Origin: Gemmobacter denitrificans
GTDB lineage: Bacteria > Pseudomonadota > Alphaproteobacteria > Rhodobacterales > Rhodobacteraceae
Assembly (NCBI RefSeq): GCF_036964905.1
Contig: NZ_JBALHR010000004.1
Coordinates: forward strand, 62,001 to 126,000
Direction of reading: 5' to 3'
DNA length: 64,000 nucleotides
Below, piece after piece: positions 25,701-34,209 of the stretch. Under the pieces are notes generated by a model. It searched no databases. It was not told the origin of the DNA and saw only the letters and a list, made by a program, of their open reading frames with translations. Position 1 is the stretch's first letter. Each line of letters begins with the position of its first letter. A program made the translations under genes and the position numbers.

Positions 25701-27821
25701 GTGGCAAATTTTTACGGTGGATCAGGGAATGACACCCTGAACGGAACAGGTTCAGCCGATTCGCTGTTTGGCGGGGCGGGCAATGATCGGCTGCTGGGCA
25801 ATGGCGGCAACGACACGCTGATTGGCGGAGTTGGTTCCGATTACCTGTCGGGTGGCAGCGGCACCGATCTGGCCGATTACAGCACGTCGGCAGCTGGCGT
25901 GACGGTCAACCTTGCCACCGGGGGCGGAACTGGCGGCGATGCAGCGGGCGATACCCTGACCGGCATCGAATATGTCACCGGTTCAGGCTTTGCCGATACG
26001 CTGATCGGCAACACCTTGAATAACCTGCTGACGGGGGGCGCGGGCGACGATTTTCTGGACGGCGGTTCAGGCACGGATTCACTCTATGGCGGCGATGGCA
26101 ATGACAGCCTGCGCGGCGGGTCTGGTGCGGACATTCTGTCAGGCGGTGCCGGGATCGACACTGCCGACTATTCTACCTCGACCTCGGGCATCAATGCTTC
26201 GCTGCAAAGCGGCGCAGGCAGTTCGGGTGACGCCAGTGGCGATAGCTATTCAGGGATCGAAAATCTCGCAGGGGGGAGCGGGGCCGATACCCTGACAGGT
26301 GACGCCAATAACAACTACCTCTGGGGGGGCGGTGGTTCCGATCAGCTGTTCGGCGGCTTGGGGGACGATACGCTGGCGGGCGGCACCGGGGCCGACACGC
26401 TTTATGGCGGCGAGGATATGGACTTCCTCGACTACAGCGCCTCTGGGACCGGGGTATCCATTGATCTGTCCACCGGTAGTGCCTCGGGTGGGGATGCCAC
26501 GGGTGACCGGTTTGCCGGGATGGACGGGGTCATCGGGTCGGGTTTCAATGACACGCTGATCGGCTTTGATTGGCAGGGCACATCAGGCGACATTTACACC
26601 AACGTCTTTTACGGGGCGGCGGGCAGTGACTACATCGATGCGCGCGGCTCCAATGACAGTGTTTATGGCGGCGATGACAATGACACGGTGCTGGGGGGGG
26701 ATGGAGAAGATTTCGTCTCTGGCGATGCGGGCAACGATCAGGCCTATGGCGGGGCTGGAAACGATACGGTCGCCGGGGGCAGCGGGGACGATCTGGTCGA
26801 TGGCGGGCAGGGTAATGACAGCCTGACCGGCGACGATGGCCGCGACACGCTTTATGGCGGCGATGGCAATGACCAACTGACCGGCGGCGACGGCAATGAC
26901 CAGTTGTTTGGCGGCCTGGGCAATGACGTGCTTGATGCCGGAAATGGCAACGACAGCCTTTATGGCGGCGACGGCAACGATGTGTTGTTTGGCGGTGCCG
27001 GCAACGATTTCCTGCAGGGCGGCGTCGGAAACGATACGATCTATGCAGGCTTGGGCGATACCATCGACGGCAGCGAGAATGGCGATGATATCGACGTTCT
27101 CGATCTGACCGGGCTGGGCCCCAAGAAGATCATCCGCGATCCGTTGAACCCCGAAAACGGTATTGTCCAGTTTCTGGACATCTGGGGCAATGTTACCGGC
27201 ACACTTACCTTCTCAAACATTGAACAGATCATCGCCTGTTTCACGCCTGGGACGCAGATCGTCACGGATCGGGGCGAAGTGGCGGTGGAGCGGCTGGTTG
27301 CGGGGGACCGGGTGCAAACCCGAGACAACGGGCTGCAGACCATTCGCTGGGTCGGGCGCAAGCGGCTGGGGATCGGGGAGTTGCTGGCCGATCCCTCGCT
27401 GTTGCCGGTCCGCATCCGTCAGGGGGCACTTGGTGCCGGATTGCCCGAACGGGACATGCTGGTCTCGCGCCAGCACCGGATGCTGGTCACGGGCGCGCGG
27501 GCAGAACTGATGTTCGGCACTGATGAAGTTCTGGTGCGTGCCGCACATCTGGTGGGCCTGCCGGGGATCGAGATTGCCGCCGAGGTGAAGGAGGTGACCT
27601 ATCTTCACATCCTGTTCGACCGGCATGAAATCGTGCTGGGCGACGGGGCATGGAGCGAAAGCTTCCAGCCCGGTGATCGCAGTCTGAAAGGCATGGATGA
27701 TCCGTCGCGGGACGAAGTGCTGAAACTGTTCCCAGAACTGGCAGGGCAGGGGGGCGCCCGATTTACCGCAGCCCGATTGACCCTGAAGGCCCATGAGGCG
27801 CGGGTGCTGATGCGCGCCTGA
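25701..27821 (+). CDS. RTX calcium-binding repeat protein with C-terminal Hint domain
   Basis: 706 aa from a GTG at 25701. Residues 5-455 are almost wholly RTX nonapeptides (GGxGxDxLx, for example GGAGNDRLLG and GGDGNDQLTG), which fold as calcium-filled beta-rolls outside the cell. Three related DYSTSxxGVxxxL...GD modules (about 53-75, 154-175, 247-270) interrupt them. From Cys513 (CFTPGTQIVTDRGEVAVERL) a Hint domain of about 150 residues follows, of the kind found in hedgehog/intein-like proteins. Secretion by a type I system is expected, but no transporter is in the window. The start has no clear ribosome-binding site. Confidence 0.88.
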   Translation: MANFYGGSGNDTLNGTGSADSLFGGAGNDRLLGNGGNDTLIGGVGSDYLSGGSGTDLADYSTSAAGVTVNLATGGGTGGDAAGDTLTGIEYVTGSGFADTLIGNTLNNLLTGGAGDDFLDGGSGTDSLYGGDGNDSLRGGSGADILSGGAGIDTADYSTSTSGINASLQSGAGSSGDASGDSYSGIENLAGGSGADTLTGDANNNYLWGGGGSDQLFGGLGDDTLAGGTGADTLYGGEDMDFLDYSASGTGVSIDLSTGSASGGDATGDRFAGMDGVIGSGFNDTLIGFDWQGTSGDIYTNVFYGAAGSDYIDARGSNDSVYGGDDNDTVLGGDGEDFVSGDAGNDQAYGGAGNDTVAGGSGDDLVDGGQGNDSLTGDDGRDTLYGGDGNDQLTGGDGNDQLFGGLGNDVLDAGNGNDSLYGGDGNDVLFGGAGNDFLQGGVGNDTIYAGLGDTIDGSENGDDIDVLDLTGLGPKKIIRDPLNPENGIVQFLDIWGNVTGTLTFSNIEQIIACFTPGTQIVTDRGEVAVERLVAGDRVQTRDNGLQTIRWVGRKRLGIGELLADPSLLPVRIRQGALGAGLPERDMLVSRQHRMLVTGARAELMFGTDEVLVRAAHLVGLPGIEIAAEVKEVTYLHILFDRHEIVLGDGAWSESFQPGDRSLKGMDDPSRDEVLKLFPELAGQGGARFTAARLTLKAHEARVLMRA

Positions 27822-27850
27822 CGACGCGGAAACCCCTGTGCTGCAAAGCA

Positions 27851-27875
27851 AAACCCCGGCGCGAGGCCGGGGTTT
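27851..27875. terminator. Bidirectional terminator between the RTX-Hint gene and trcR
   Basis: AAACCCCGGC / GCCGGGGTTT, a perfect 10-bp stem with a 5-base loop, between convergent genes; A-run on the left and T-run on the right allow it to work in both directions. Confidence 0.88.
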
Positions 27876-27886
27876 CGGGGACGGGA

Positions 27887-28642
27887 TCAGTTGTCCTCGT
27901 CATCCTCGTCGTCGTCATCGCCATGCGGCAGGTTGAAGAAGCTGTCGGCATCCGAATAATCTGCCGGGCTAGACTTTTCTTCCTCGTCGCGGCGGGTAAA
28001 GGCCTCCAGACCGGCAAGGGCACCGGGCACACGGGCCTCGTCGGCATCCATGCCCAGCGACTGTTCGGTCGAAACCAGCTTGCGGCGTTCGTCATCGCTC
28101 ATCACGCCACCTTCGGCGGCTCTCTTGCGGGCGGCGGCCTGAACTGCGGTATCCAGCTCCGACTGGCGGCACAGGCCAAGCGCCACCGGGTCGATGGGGG
28201 CGATGTTCTGGATGTTCCAATGCGTGCGTTCACGGATCGATGCGATGGTGGGTTTGGTGGTGCCGACCAGCTTGCCAATGGCCCCATCCGACAGTTCCGG
28301 GTGGAACTTCACCAGCCACAGGATCGCCGCCGGACGGTCTTGCCGCTTGGACAGCGGGGTGTAACGCGGGCCACGGCGCTTTTCCTCGCCCACGGCGGCG
28401 GCATTGAACTTCAGCTTCAGCCGATACAGCGGGTCTTTCTGACCGCGTTCGATTTCGATCGCGTCCAGCTGGTTGTTGGCGATCGGGTCAAAACCCTTGA
28501 CGCCGGTGGCCACATCGCCATCGGCGATGCCCTGCACCTCAAGCTCGTGCATGCCGCAGAAATCGGCAATCTGCCGGAAGCTCAGCGTCGTATTGTCCAC
28601 CAGCCACACGGCGGTCGCTTTGGACATCAGCGGTTTCGACAT
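27887..28642 (-). CDS. trcR: Cell-cycle transcriptional regulator TrcR (DUF1013)
   Basis: 251 aa from MSKPLMSKATAVWLVDNTTL at 28642. The N-terminal half holds a helix-turn-helix (LSFRQIADFCGMHELEVQGIADG) and a second one near residue 130 (LSDGAIGKLVGTTKPTIASI). The C-terminus is a highly acidic tail, HGDDDDEDDEDN. This is the DUF1013 family, conserved across alphaproteobacteria and described as a regulator linked to the cell cycle. It is divergent from the RNase T2 gene and convergent with the RTX-Hint gene. Confidence 0.93.
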   Translation of the reverse strand: MSKPLMSKATAVWLVDNTTLSFRQIADFCGMHELEVQGIADGDVATGVKGFDPIANNQLDAIEIERGQKDPLYRLKLKFNAAAVGEEKRRGPRYTPLSKRQDRPAAILWLVKFHPELSDGAIGKLVGTTKPTIASIRERTHWNIQNIAPIDPVALGLCRQSELDTAVQAAARKRAAEGGVMSDDERRKLVSTEQSLGMDADEARVPGALAGLEAFTRRDEEEKSSPADYSDADSFFNLPHGDDDDEDDEDN

Positions 28643-28769
28643 GCGGATCTCTCCTTTACAAACCTCTCCCGTGCCGGGAAAACGGCTGCAACCTTCCGGC
28701 TGCGATTTCCACGTTTTCGGGGAATTCAGCCGTTCGTATAATGCGGTTTTGCAGCCGGGGAAAGAGAAA

Positions 28770-29408
28770 ATGCATGCAATTGTTGGTGTCGCCCTGGCCA
28801 TGATGATCGGCGGGCCTGCCTGTGCCGAGGGCGAGAGGGCGGGGGATTTCGATTACTATGTCATGGCGCTCAGCTGGTCGCCCAATTGGTGCGCGCTGGA
28901 GGGGGACGGGCGTGGTGCGCCGGAATGTGCGCCGGGTGCCGATCTGGCCTTCACGCTGCATGGGCTCTGGCCACAACATGAGGATGGCTGGCCCAGCTAT
29001 TGCCGCACCACGCAGCGGGATCCGTCGCGCGGCGAATCCGAGGCGATGGAGGATATCATGGGGTCATCCGGGTTGGCCTGGTATCAATGGAAGAAGCATG
29101 GCCGCTGCAGCGGATTGTCGGCGCGCGACTATTACGGGACCATGCGGCGGGCCTTTGGGGCGGTGCGCATTCCGGCTGTGTTTCCCCAGATCAACAAGCG
29201 GCTGAAGGTTCCGGCCGAGGTGGTGGAAGGCGCGTTTCTTGAGGCAAATCCGGGGCTGAAACCCGACCAGATCACTGTCACCTGCCTTGACGGCATGATC
29301 CAGGAGGTGCGCCTGTGCCTGACCAAGGATTTGGCACCGCGCCGTTGCGGGGCGGATGTGATCCGTGACTGCCGGATGAAGGATGCAGTCCTGAATCCGC
29401 TGCGCTGA
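28770..29408 (+). CDS. Ribonuclease T2, exported
   Basis: 212 aa with a signal peptide (residues 1-19, ending CA-E). It cleaves single-stranded RNA, in the periplasm or outside the cell. The first active-site motif FTLHGLWPQH carries His64. The second reads YQWKKHGRCS: His110 and Lys109 are present but the classical HEW is YQW, so the catalytic Glu is Gln106, as in a number of proteobacterial members. At least eight Cys residues suggest disulfides. Confidence 0.9.
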   Translation: MHAIVGVALAMMIGGPACAEGERAGDFDYYVMALSWSPNWCALEGDGRGAPECAPGADLAFTLHGLWPQHEDGWPSYCRTTQRDPSRGESEAMEDIMGSSGLAWYQWKKHGRCSGLSARDYYGTMRRAFGAVRIPAVFPQINKRLKVPAEVVEGAFLEANPGLKPDQITVTCLDGMIQEVRLCLTKDLAPRRCGADVIRDCRMKDAVLNPLR

Positions 29409-29455
29409 ACGGCACAGTCACCTGCGCCTTCCCTTGAGCGATATGGGTTGGCGGA

Positions 29456-30622
29456 TCAAGGTTTGAAGGCCGCGAAATTGCTGCGGGTTGCCTCCAGGGA
29501 CCGGATCAGTTCGGTCAGTTGCTGCAGGGTGGTCTTTGGGTCATCCAGCAGGGTCTTTGCGCGCTGCAGCAAAGGGTCGCTTTCGGCGATCACCTTTTCC
29601 ATCCCTTCCCGCTCTGTCTCGGCAGCCTTGCGGTCTGGGGAATCGGCGCTGAGCGTGGTCATTCGGCTGGTCTGCGCCTGAAGGCGCTGCTGAAGCTGTT
29701 CGGTCATCTGCCCGACATCGTTCACCAGCGACCGCAACACGGCCCGCCGTTCCTTGTCGCCCGCCGCGACGGGATCGCCGGCATTGGCCGCCCCGCTGCG
29801 TTCTGCGAAGTAAAATCCGATCATGGCCGCGAGGATGGTTGAAATCATCGTCAGCGTCTGCTTGGCCACATCATCGGCCATGCTGTTATCCACCTTGGGA
29901 AAGGCGGCCACCTGCCAGATGGTATCCGCGCCCTGCCTAGCCTCTTGCAGCACGACAAGGGCATCACTGCCCAATTGCGTTTGCAGCTGCTGGCGAAGGC
30001 TTCGCGCGGCCTGACGGTCGGTTTCCACGGCCAGCAGAAGCGATGTCGCGGCAAAGGGCGAGCGGTCATTGTAGCTGGTGATCAGAAAGGCCGACAGAAC
30101 TCCGACCAGCACGATGAAGGCCATGGTCAGAATGGCGCGGATCGATCCTTCCGGCAGGCCGAAAGGGTGGCGGCCATCAATCATGCCGATCCGATAGGCG
30201 GCGCGGCTGAGCAGGCTCATGATTCCGGTGAAGGCCGCAATGCCGATCAGGATCAGCGCCGCCACCCAGATGAAGCCATTGGAGTTCTGACAGCCTTCGC
30301 GGCAGGTGATCAGCACGACAAAAGCCACCAATGCGGCCAGTCCGGCCAGTGCCATCAACAGGAAGCGGGCGGCCCGCGGCATCTGGACAAGGTCCAGCGC
30401 GTTGGGGCTGGCCTTGGCCTCCATCTCCTTGTCGCGCTGATTGATGTCATGGGCGATGACCCAGATCATCACCACCAGCGCCAAGGCCAGCGCGGCAAGG
30501 ATCAGGGTTTCCATGGTGGTCAGCGCAAAGGCAGAGGTTTGTGCGCTTTCGGCATGTCCGGGCACAGGCAGAAGTGTGACAAGTGCAACAGTCAAGGCGG
30601 GCAGGCGCGGCGGTGCGGGCAT
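29456..30622 (-). CDS. Unfamiliar polytopic membrane protein with LPEGSIRA motif
   Basis: 388 aa. A signal peptide (1-24) is followed by hydrophobic segments at about 37-58, 86-106, 117-137, 162-183 and 256-273, a soluble loop between the last two, and a charged coiled-coil tail (290-385). GLPEGSIRAILTM (155-167) at the start of the fourth helix and MIGFYFAERSG at the end of the fifth are the most motif-like parts; similar paired sequences occur in uncharacterised membrane proteins of many bacteria. I cannot assign a function. It appears to be a single-gene unit. Confidence 0.7.
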   Translation of the reverse strand: MPAPPRLPALTVALVTLLPVPGHAESAQTSAFALTTMETLILAALALALVVMIWVIAHDINQRDKEMEAKASPNALDLVQMPRAARFLLMALAGLAALVAFVVLITCREGCQNSNGFIWVAALILIGIAAFTGIMSLLSRAAYRIGMIDGRHPFGLPEGSIRAILTMAFIVLVGVLSAFLITSYNDRSPFAATSLLLAVETDRQAARSLRQQLQTQLGSDALVVLQEARQGADTIWQVAAFPKVDNSMADDVAKQTLTMISTILAAMIGFYFAERSGAANAGDPVAAGDKERRAVLRSLVNDVGQMTEQLQQRLQAQTSRMTTLSADSPDRKAAETEREGMEKVIAESDPLLQRAKTLLDDPKTTLQQLTELIRSLEATRSNFAAFKP

Positions 30623-30745
30623 GGCAGGCTCCGGGCGGCAGGATATTCCTGCGCCCAGAGTATCAGGTTGTGCCCGGTCCGGTTGCGCCGAACCGGCAAG
30701 GGCGGCGCATCGTATTGACGCGGCGTTAACGATCCTGTGCGGACG

Positions 30746-31738
30746 TCAGATCAGGCCATGCTGGCGGAACAGTGCCGCGAGGTCGGCTTCGGGCCGCGCG
30801 CCGATATGGCTGATGATTTCCGATGCCGCCAGATTGCCCATGCGCGCCGCGGCCTCATAGCTGTGGCCATGGGTCAGGCCCCAAAGGAAGGCCCCCGCGA
30901 ACAGATCCCCTGCGCCGGTGGCGTCAATGATTTGTGTCGGCACTGCCGGCACATGCCAGTGCTGTCCTTCGGCCAGAACATGGGCGCCATGTTCGCCTTC
31001 GGTGCAGGCCACGATGGCCACATCTGCCGCCGCCGCGGTCAGCGCCGCGTTGAAATCCTCGGTCTGATACATCGACAGAAGCTCTGATCGATTGGCAAAC
31101 AGCAGGTCCATATCCTCGCGGATCATCTTGCGGAAGGCATCGCGATGCCGTTCCACGCAGAACGGATCGGACAGCGTGACCGAGGCCCGTCCGCCCGCCG
31201 CCTTGCAGGCCCGGATTGCCTTGGCAAAGGCCGCATGGCTTTCAGGGCCGTCAAAGCGATAGCCTTCCAGATAAATCCATTCCGCCTGCGCCATCTGTGC
31301 CTCGTCGATGTCAGCAGGCGACAGGAATTCCGACCAGCCGAGATAGGTGTTCATCGACCGCTCGCCATCCGGGGTGACCAGAACGATGCAGCGCCCGGTT
31401 TCCTGTGCGCTGTCCTGCGGCGCGAAAGCGGTTTCATACACGGCGCCTTGCGCCCGCAGGTCATGGGCGAAAATGCGGCCCAGCTGATCATCCTTCACTT
31501 TGCCCACATAGGCCGTACGTCCGCCAAGGGCCGCGACACCGGCGATGGTATTGGCCGCCGATCCGCCCGAGATTTCCTTGGCAGGACCGATCCGGTCATA
31601 GAGCGTGACCGCGCGCTCCATGTCGATCAGCTGCATGATGCCCTTGCCGATGCCATTGGCCTCCAGAAACGCCTCGTCGGCATGGGCCAGCACATCGACC
31701 ATGGCGTTGCCGATGCCGACAACCTGAAACTTCTTCAT
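30746..31738 (-). CDS. Adenosine kinase (PfkB family)
   Basis: 330 aa from MKKFQVVGIGNAMVDVLAHAD at 31738. PfkB sugar kinase fold: GGSAANTIAGVAALGG is the substrate-binding glycine motif and DATGAGDLFAGAFLWG holds the catalytic Asp and anion hole. In alphaproteobacteria this branch is annotated adenosine kinase, salvaging adenosine to AMP. Its start overlaps the nth stop (ATGA), so the two are coupled. deoD, another purine-salvage gene, lies 5 kb away. Confidence 0.9.
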   Translation of the reverse strand: MKKFQVVGIGNAMVDVLAHADEAFLEANGIGKGIMQLIDMERAVTLYDRIGPAKEISGGSAANTIAGVAALGGRTAYVGKVKDDQLGRIFAHDLRAQGAVYETAFAPQDSAQETGRCIVLVTPDGERSMNTYLGWSEFLSPADIDEAQMAQAEWIYLEGYRFDGPESHAAFAKAIRACKAAGGRASVTLSDPFCVERHRDAFRKMIREDMDLLFANRSELLSMYQTEDFNAALTAAAADVAIVACTEGEHGAHVLAEGQHWHVPAVPTQIIDATGAGDLFAGAFLWGLTHGHSYEAAARMGNLAASEIISHIGARPEADLAALFRQHGLI

Positions 31739-32379
31739 GCGGTTTTTTCCTCGAATGGGCACAGATCGCGGATCAGACAATCCGCGCAGCGGGGTTTTCT
31801 GGCCGTGCAGATGTAGCGGCCATGCAGAATCATCCAGTGATGGGCATGTTGCTGGAATTCGGCAGGAATATGGTCTTCGATGGCCCGTTCCACGGCTTCG
31901 ACATCACGGCCCGGGCAAATGCCCGTGCGATTGCCCAGCCGGAAGATATGGGTGTCCACGGCTTGCGCCGGGATATTCCACCACATGTTCAGCACGACAT
32001 TGGCGGTCTTGCGCCCCACCCCGGGCAAAGATTGCAGCGCCGCCCGGCTGGAGGGCACTTCGCCGCCATAGGTTTCGACCAGAATCTCCGACAGGCGGAT
32101 CACGTTCTTGGCCTTTTGCCGGAACAGGCCGATGGTCTTGATCGCCTCGGTCAGCCCGTCAAGGCCAAGCTCCAACATCTTCTGCGGGGTGTCCACATGG
32201 GCAAACAGCGGGCGGGTGGCCTTGTTGACCCCCGCATCCGTGGCCTGTGCGCTGAGCGCCACAGCCACCAGCAGGGTATAGGCGTTCACATGATGCAGCT
32301 CGCCTTGCGGTTCCGCGCAGGCGGCACGGAAGCGGGTAAAGATCGCATGGATCGTGTGGTAATCGAGCTGGCGTGCCAT
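31735..32379 (-). CDS. nth: Endonuclease III
   Basis: 214 aa from MARQLDYHTIHAIF at 32379; a longer frame exists upstream but lacks family sequence. It is a DNA glycosylase/AP lyase for oxidised pyrimidines. LPGVGRKTANVVLN is the helix-hairpin-helix with the catalytic Lys, VDTHIFRLGNRTG holds the catalytic Asp, and the C-terminal 4Fe-4S ligands are spaced C-x6-C-x2-C-x5-C. It precedes and overlaps the adenosine kinase gene, and is divergent from the Ogt-like repair gene. Confidence 0.96.
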   Translation of the reverse strand: MARQLDYHTIHAIFTRFRAACAEPQGELHHVNAYTLLVAVALSAQATDAGVNKATRPLFAHVDTPQKMLELGLDGLTEAIKTIGLFRQKAKNVIRLSEILVETYGGEVPSSRAALQSLPGVGRKTANVVLNMWWNIPAQAVDTHIFRLGNRTGICPGRDVEAVERAIEDHIPAEFQQHAHHWMILHGRYICTARKPRCADCLIRDLCPFEEKTA

Positions 32380-32488
32380 GATGCTGCCGCTCATGCCAAA
32401 TACCGGGCTGTTGTGCAAGAAAAGCCGCAGGAAACGGGTCGCAAGGGGGCGCATTCGCCGCGTAAACTGGCAAAAAAGGGGGTCCCTG

Positions 32489-33343
32489 ATGTCTGACGAA
32501 AGCCCTGCCTATCATTACCGGGTCATCGCCCGCGCCCTGGCCGAGATTGATGCGGGGGGGCCGGATCTGACGCTGGACAGTCTTGCTGCACGGATGGGCA
32601 TGAGTTCGGCGCATTTCCAGCGGGTCTTTTCGCAATGGGTTGGCGTCAGCCCGAAGCGGTATCAGCAATATCTGACGCTGGATTATGCGCGGCGGTTGCT
32701 GTCTGACAGGTTCACCTTGCTGGAGACCGCGCTCTCCACCGGCCTGTCGGGCACCGGGCGGCTGCATGATCTGTTCCTGCGATGGGAAGCGATGAGCCCG
32801 GGTGATTTTGCCCGCGGTGCCGCGGGATTGACGATCCGCTGGGGCACGGGCGAAAGCCCCTTTGGCCCGGTGCTGGCCATGGCCACGGATCGCGGTCTGT
32901 GCGGGCTGGCTTTCACTGCCGAGACCGGCTTTGAGGCGGCCTTTGCCGATCTGGCGGCACGCTGGCCAGAGGCGCGTCTGGTCGAGGATCGCGCCGGGAT
33001 TGCAGCGATGATCGCAGGCATTTTCGGGGGGGCGGAAACCCGGCTGCACATGATCGGTGCGCCGTTCCAGATCAAGGTGTGGGAAGCGTTGCTGGCCATC
33101 CCGTCAGGCCATGTCACCACCTATTCCAACATCGCCAGTGCCATCGGGCATGATCGGGCAGTGCGGGCGGTGGGTACGGCCGTCGGGCGCAATCCTGTCA
33201 GCTTTCTGATCCCCTGCCACCGGGCCCTGCGCAAATCCGGCGGGCTGGGCGGCTATCATTGGGGACTGCCGGTCAAACGGGCGATGCTGGCCTGGGAGGC
33301 GGCACGCGCCGATGTCACGACGGGGGCTGTCACCGCTTCGTGA
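32489..33343 (+). CDS. AraC-type HTH fused to O6-methylguanine-DNA methyltransferase (Ada-like, no N-Ada)
   Basis: 284 aa. Residues 8-105 are an AraC-type DNA-binding domain (LTLDSLAARMGMSSAHFQRVF), and 112-275 a methyltransferase with the acceptor Cys243 in PCHR and RAVGTAVGRNP. Unlike E. coli Ada, the N-terminal methylphosphotriester domain with its zinc cysteines is missing, so the alkylation-sensing switch of Ada is absent. It repairs O6-methylguanine in DNA by suicide transfer. It shares a 109-base divergent region with nth. Confidence 0.93.
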   Translation: MSDESPAYHYRVIARALAEIDAGGPDLTLDSLAARMGMSSAHFQRVFSQWVGVSPKRYQQYLTLDYARRLLSDRFTLLETALSTGLSGTGRLHDLFLRWEAMSPGDFARGAAGLTIRWGTGESPFGPVLAMATDRGLCGLAFTAETGFEAAFADLAARWPEARLVEDRAGIAAMIAGIFGGAETRLHMIGAPFQIKVWEALLAIPSGHVTTYSNIASAIGHDRAVRAVGTAVGRNPVSFLIPCHRALRKSGGLGGYHWGLPVKRAMLAWEAARADVTTGAVTAS

Positions 33344-33445
33344 TGGGCAGGATTTTGCCACCCTGCAGGCGGCCAATTCCGTTTCGCCGCATTGCAGGGT
33401 AGCATGTTGCCAAAGGCCGAGAGCGGCCCTTCATGAACGAGGCAG

Positions 33446-34102
33446 ATGATGATCTTCAAATCCCCCCTTCTGATCGGCCTTGCCGGTGCCACCTTGCTGG
33501 CGGGCTGTGTGCAGGACCCCTACGCCTATTCCGACCCCAATGCCCGGACCAAGGCGGGTGTGGCGACCGGTGCGGTTGTCGGAGCGGGTCTGGGTGCATT
33601 GTCCGGCAGTGGCGATGACCGATTCAAGAATGCCGTGCTGGGGGGGGTTGTCGGTGCCGTGGCGGGTGGTGCCATCGGCAATACGCTGGATCGGCAGGCG
33701 GCGGAACTGCGCCAGCAACTTGGCGGCAGCGCCAGTGTGGTGAATACCGGCAACAGCATCAATGTCACCATGGGTCAGGACATTCTGTTCGCCACCGACA
33801 GCACTGTCGTGCTGCCCGGATCGCAGGGCAACCTGTCGGCCATTGCCAATAACCTGACCCGTTATCCCAACAGCCGGATCGAGGTGATCGGCCATACCGA
33901 CAGTGATGGCGAAGCCGCCTACAATCAGGACCTTTCGGAACGCCGGGCACGTTCTGTCGCGGGGGCGCTGATGTCTTACGGCGTGGCCCCGGCCCGCATT
34001 GCAGCCTTTGGTCGGGGCGAAGATCAGCCCATCGCCTCGAACCTGACGCCGCAGGGCAAGCAGGCCAATCGTCGGGTTGAAATCATCATCCGTCCGAATT
34101 GA
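33446..34102 (+). CDS. OmpA-family lipoprotein with glycine zipper
   Basis: 218 aa. The leader ends TLLAGC (Cys21), a lipobox. Residues 38-80 are a glycine-zipper region (GVATGAVVGAGLGALSG and GGVVGAVAGGAIGN). The C-terminal 110 residues are an OmpA peptidoglycan-binding domain (NSRIEVIGHTDSDG, and NRRVEIIIRP at the end). It should anchor in the outer membrane and hold the cell wall. A clear terminator follows. Confidence 0.92.
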   Translation: MMIFKSPLLIGLAGATLLAGCVQDPYAYSDPNARTKAGVATGAVVGAGLGALSGSGDDRFKNAVLGGVVGAVAGGAIGNTLDRQAAELRQQLGGSASVVNTGNSINVTMGQDILFATDSTVVLPGSQGNLSAIANNLTRYPNSRIEVIGHTDSDGEAAYNQDLSERRARSVAGALMSYGVAPARIAAFGRGEDQPIASNLTPQGKQANRRVEIIIRPN

Positions 34103-34126
34103 TCGGATTGATATCCTGATCCCGGG

Positions 34127-34154
34127 GGGGCTGGCTGTGTGCCAGCCCCTTTTT
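34127..34154 (+). terminator. Rho-independent terminator after the OmpA-like gene
   Basis: GGGGCTGGC / GCCAGCCCC, perfect 9-bp stem, 5-base loop, followed by TTTTT. Confidence 0.93.
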
Positions 34155-34174
34155 GCATTGCGCCTTGACTTGAC

Positions 34175-34193
34175 TGGTCATATTTTCTGACCA
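34175..34193. promoter_or_regulatory. Candidate operator of the GntR/FCD regulator
   Basis: TGGTCA-N7-TGACCA, a perfect 6-bp inverted repeat, lies 16 bases before the start of the GntR-type gene and just after a CTTGAC -35-like sequence. FadR/PdhR-type regulators bind TGGTnnnACCA-like sites (family knowledge), so autoregulation is plausible. Confidence 0.6.
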
Positions 34194-34209
34194 CGGAGGG
34201 CGCGCGATC

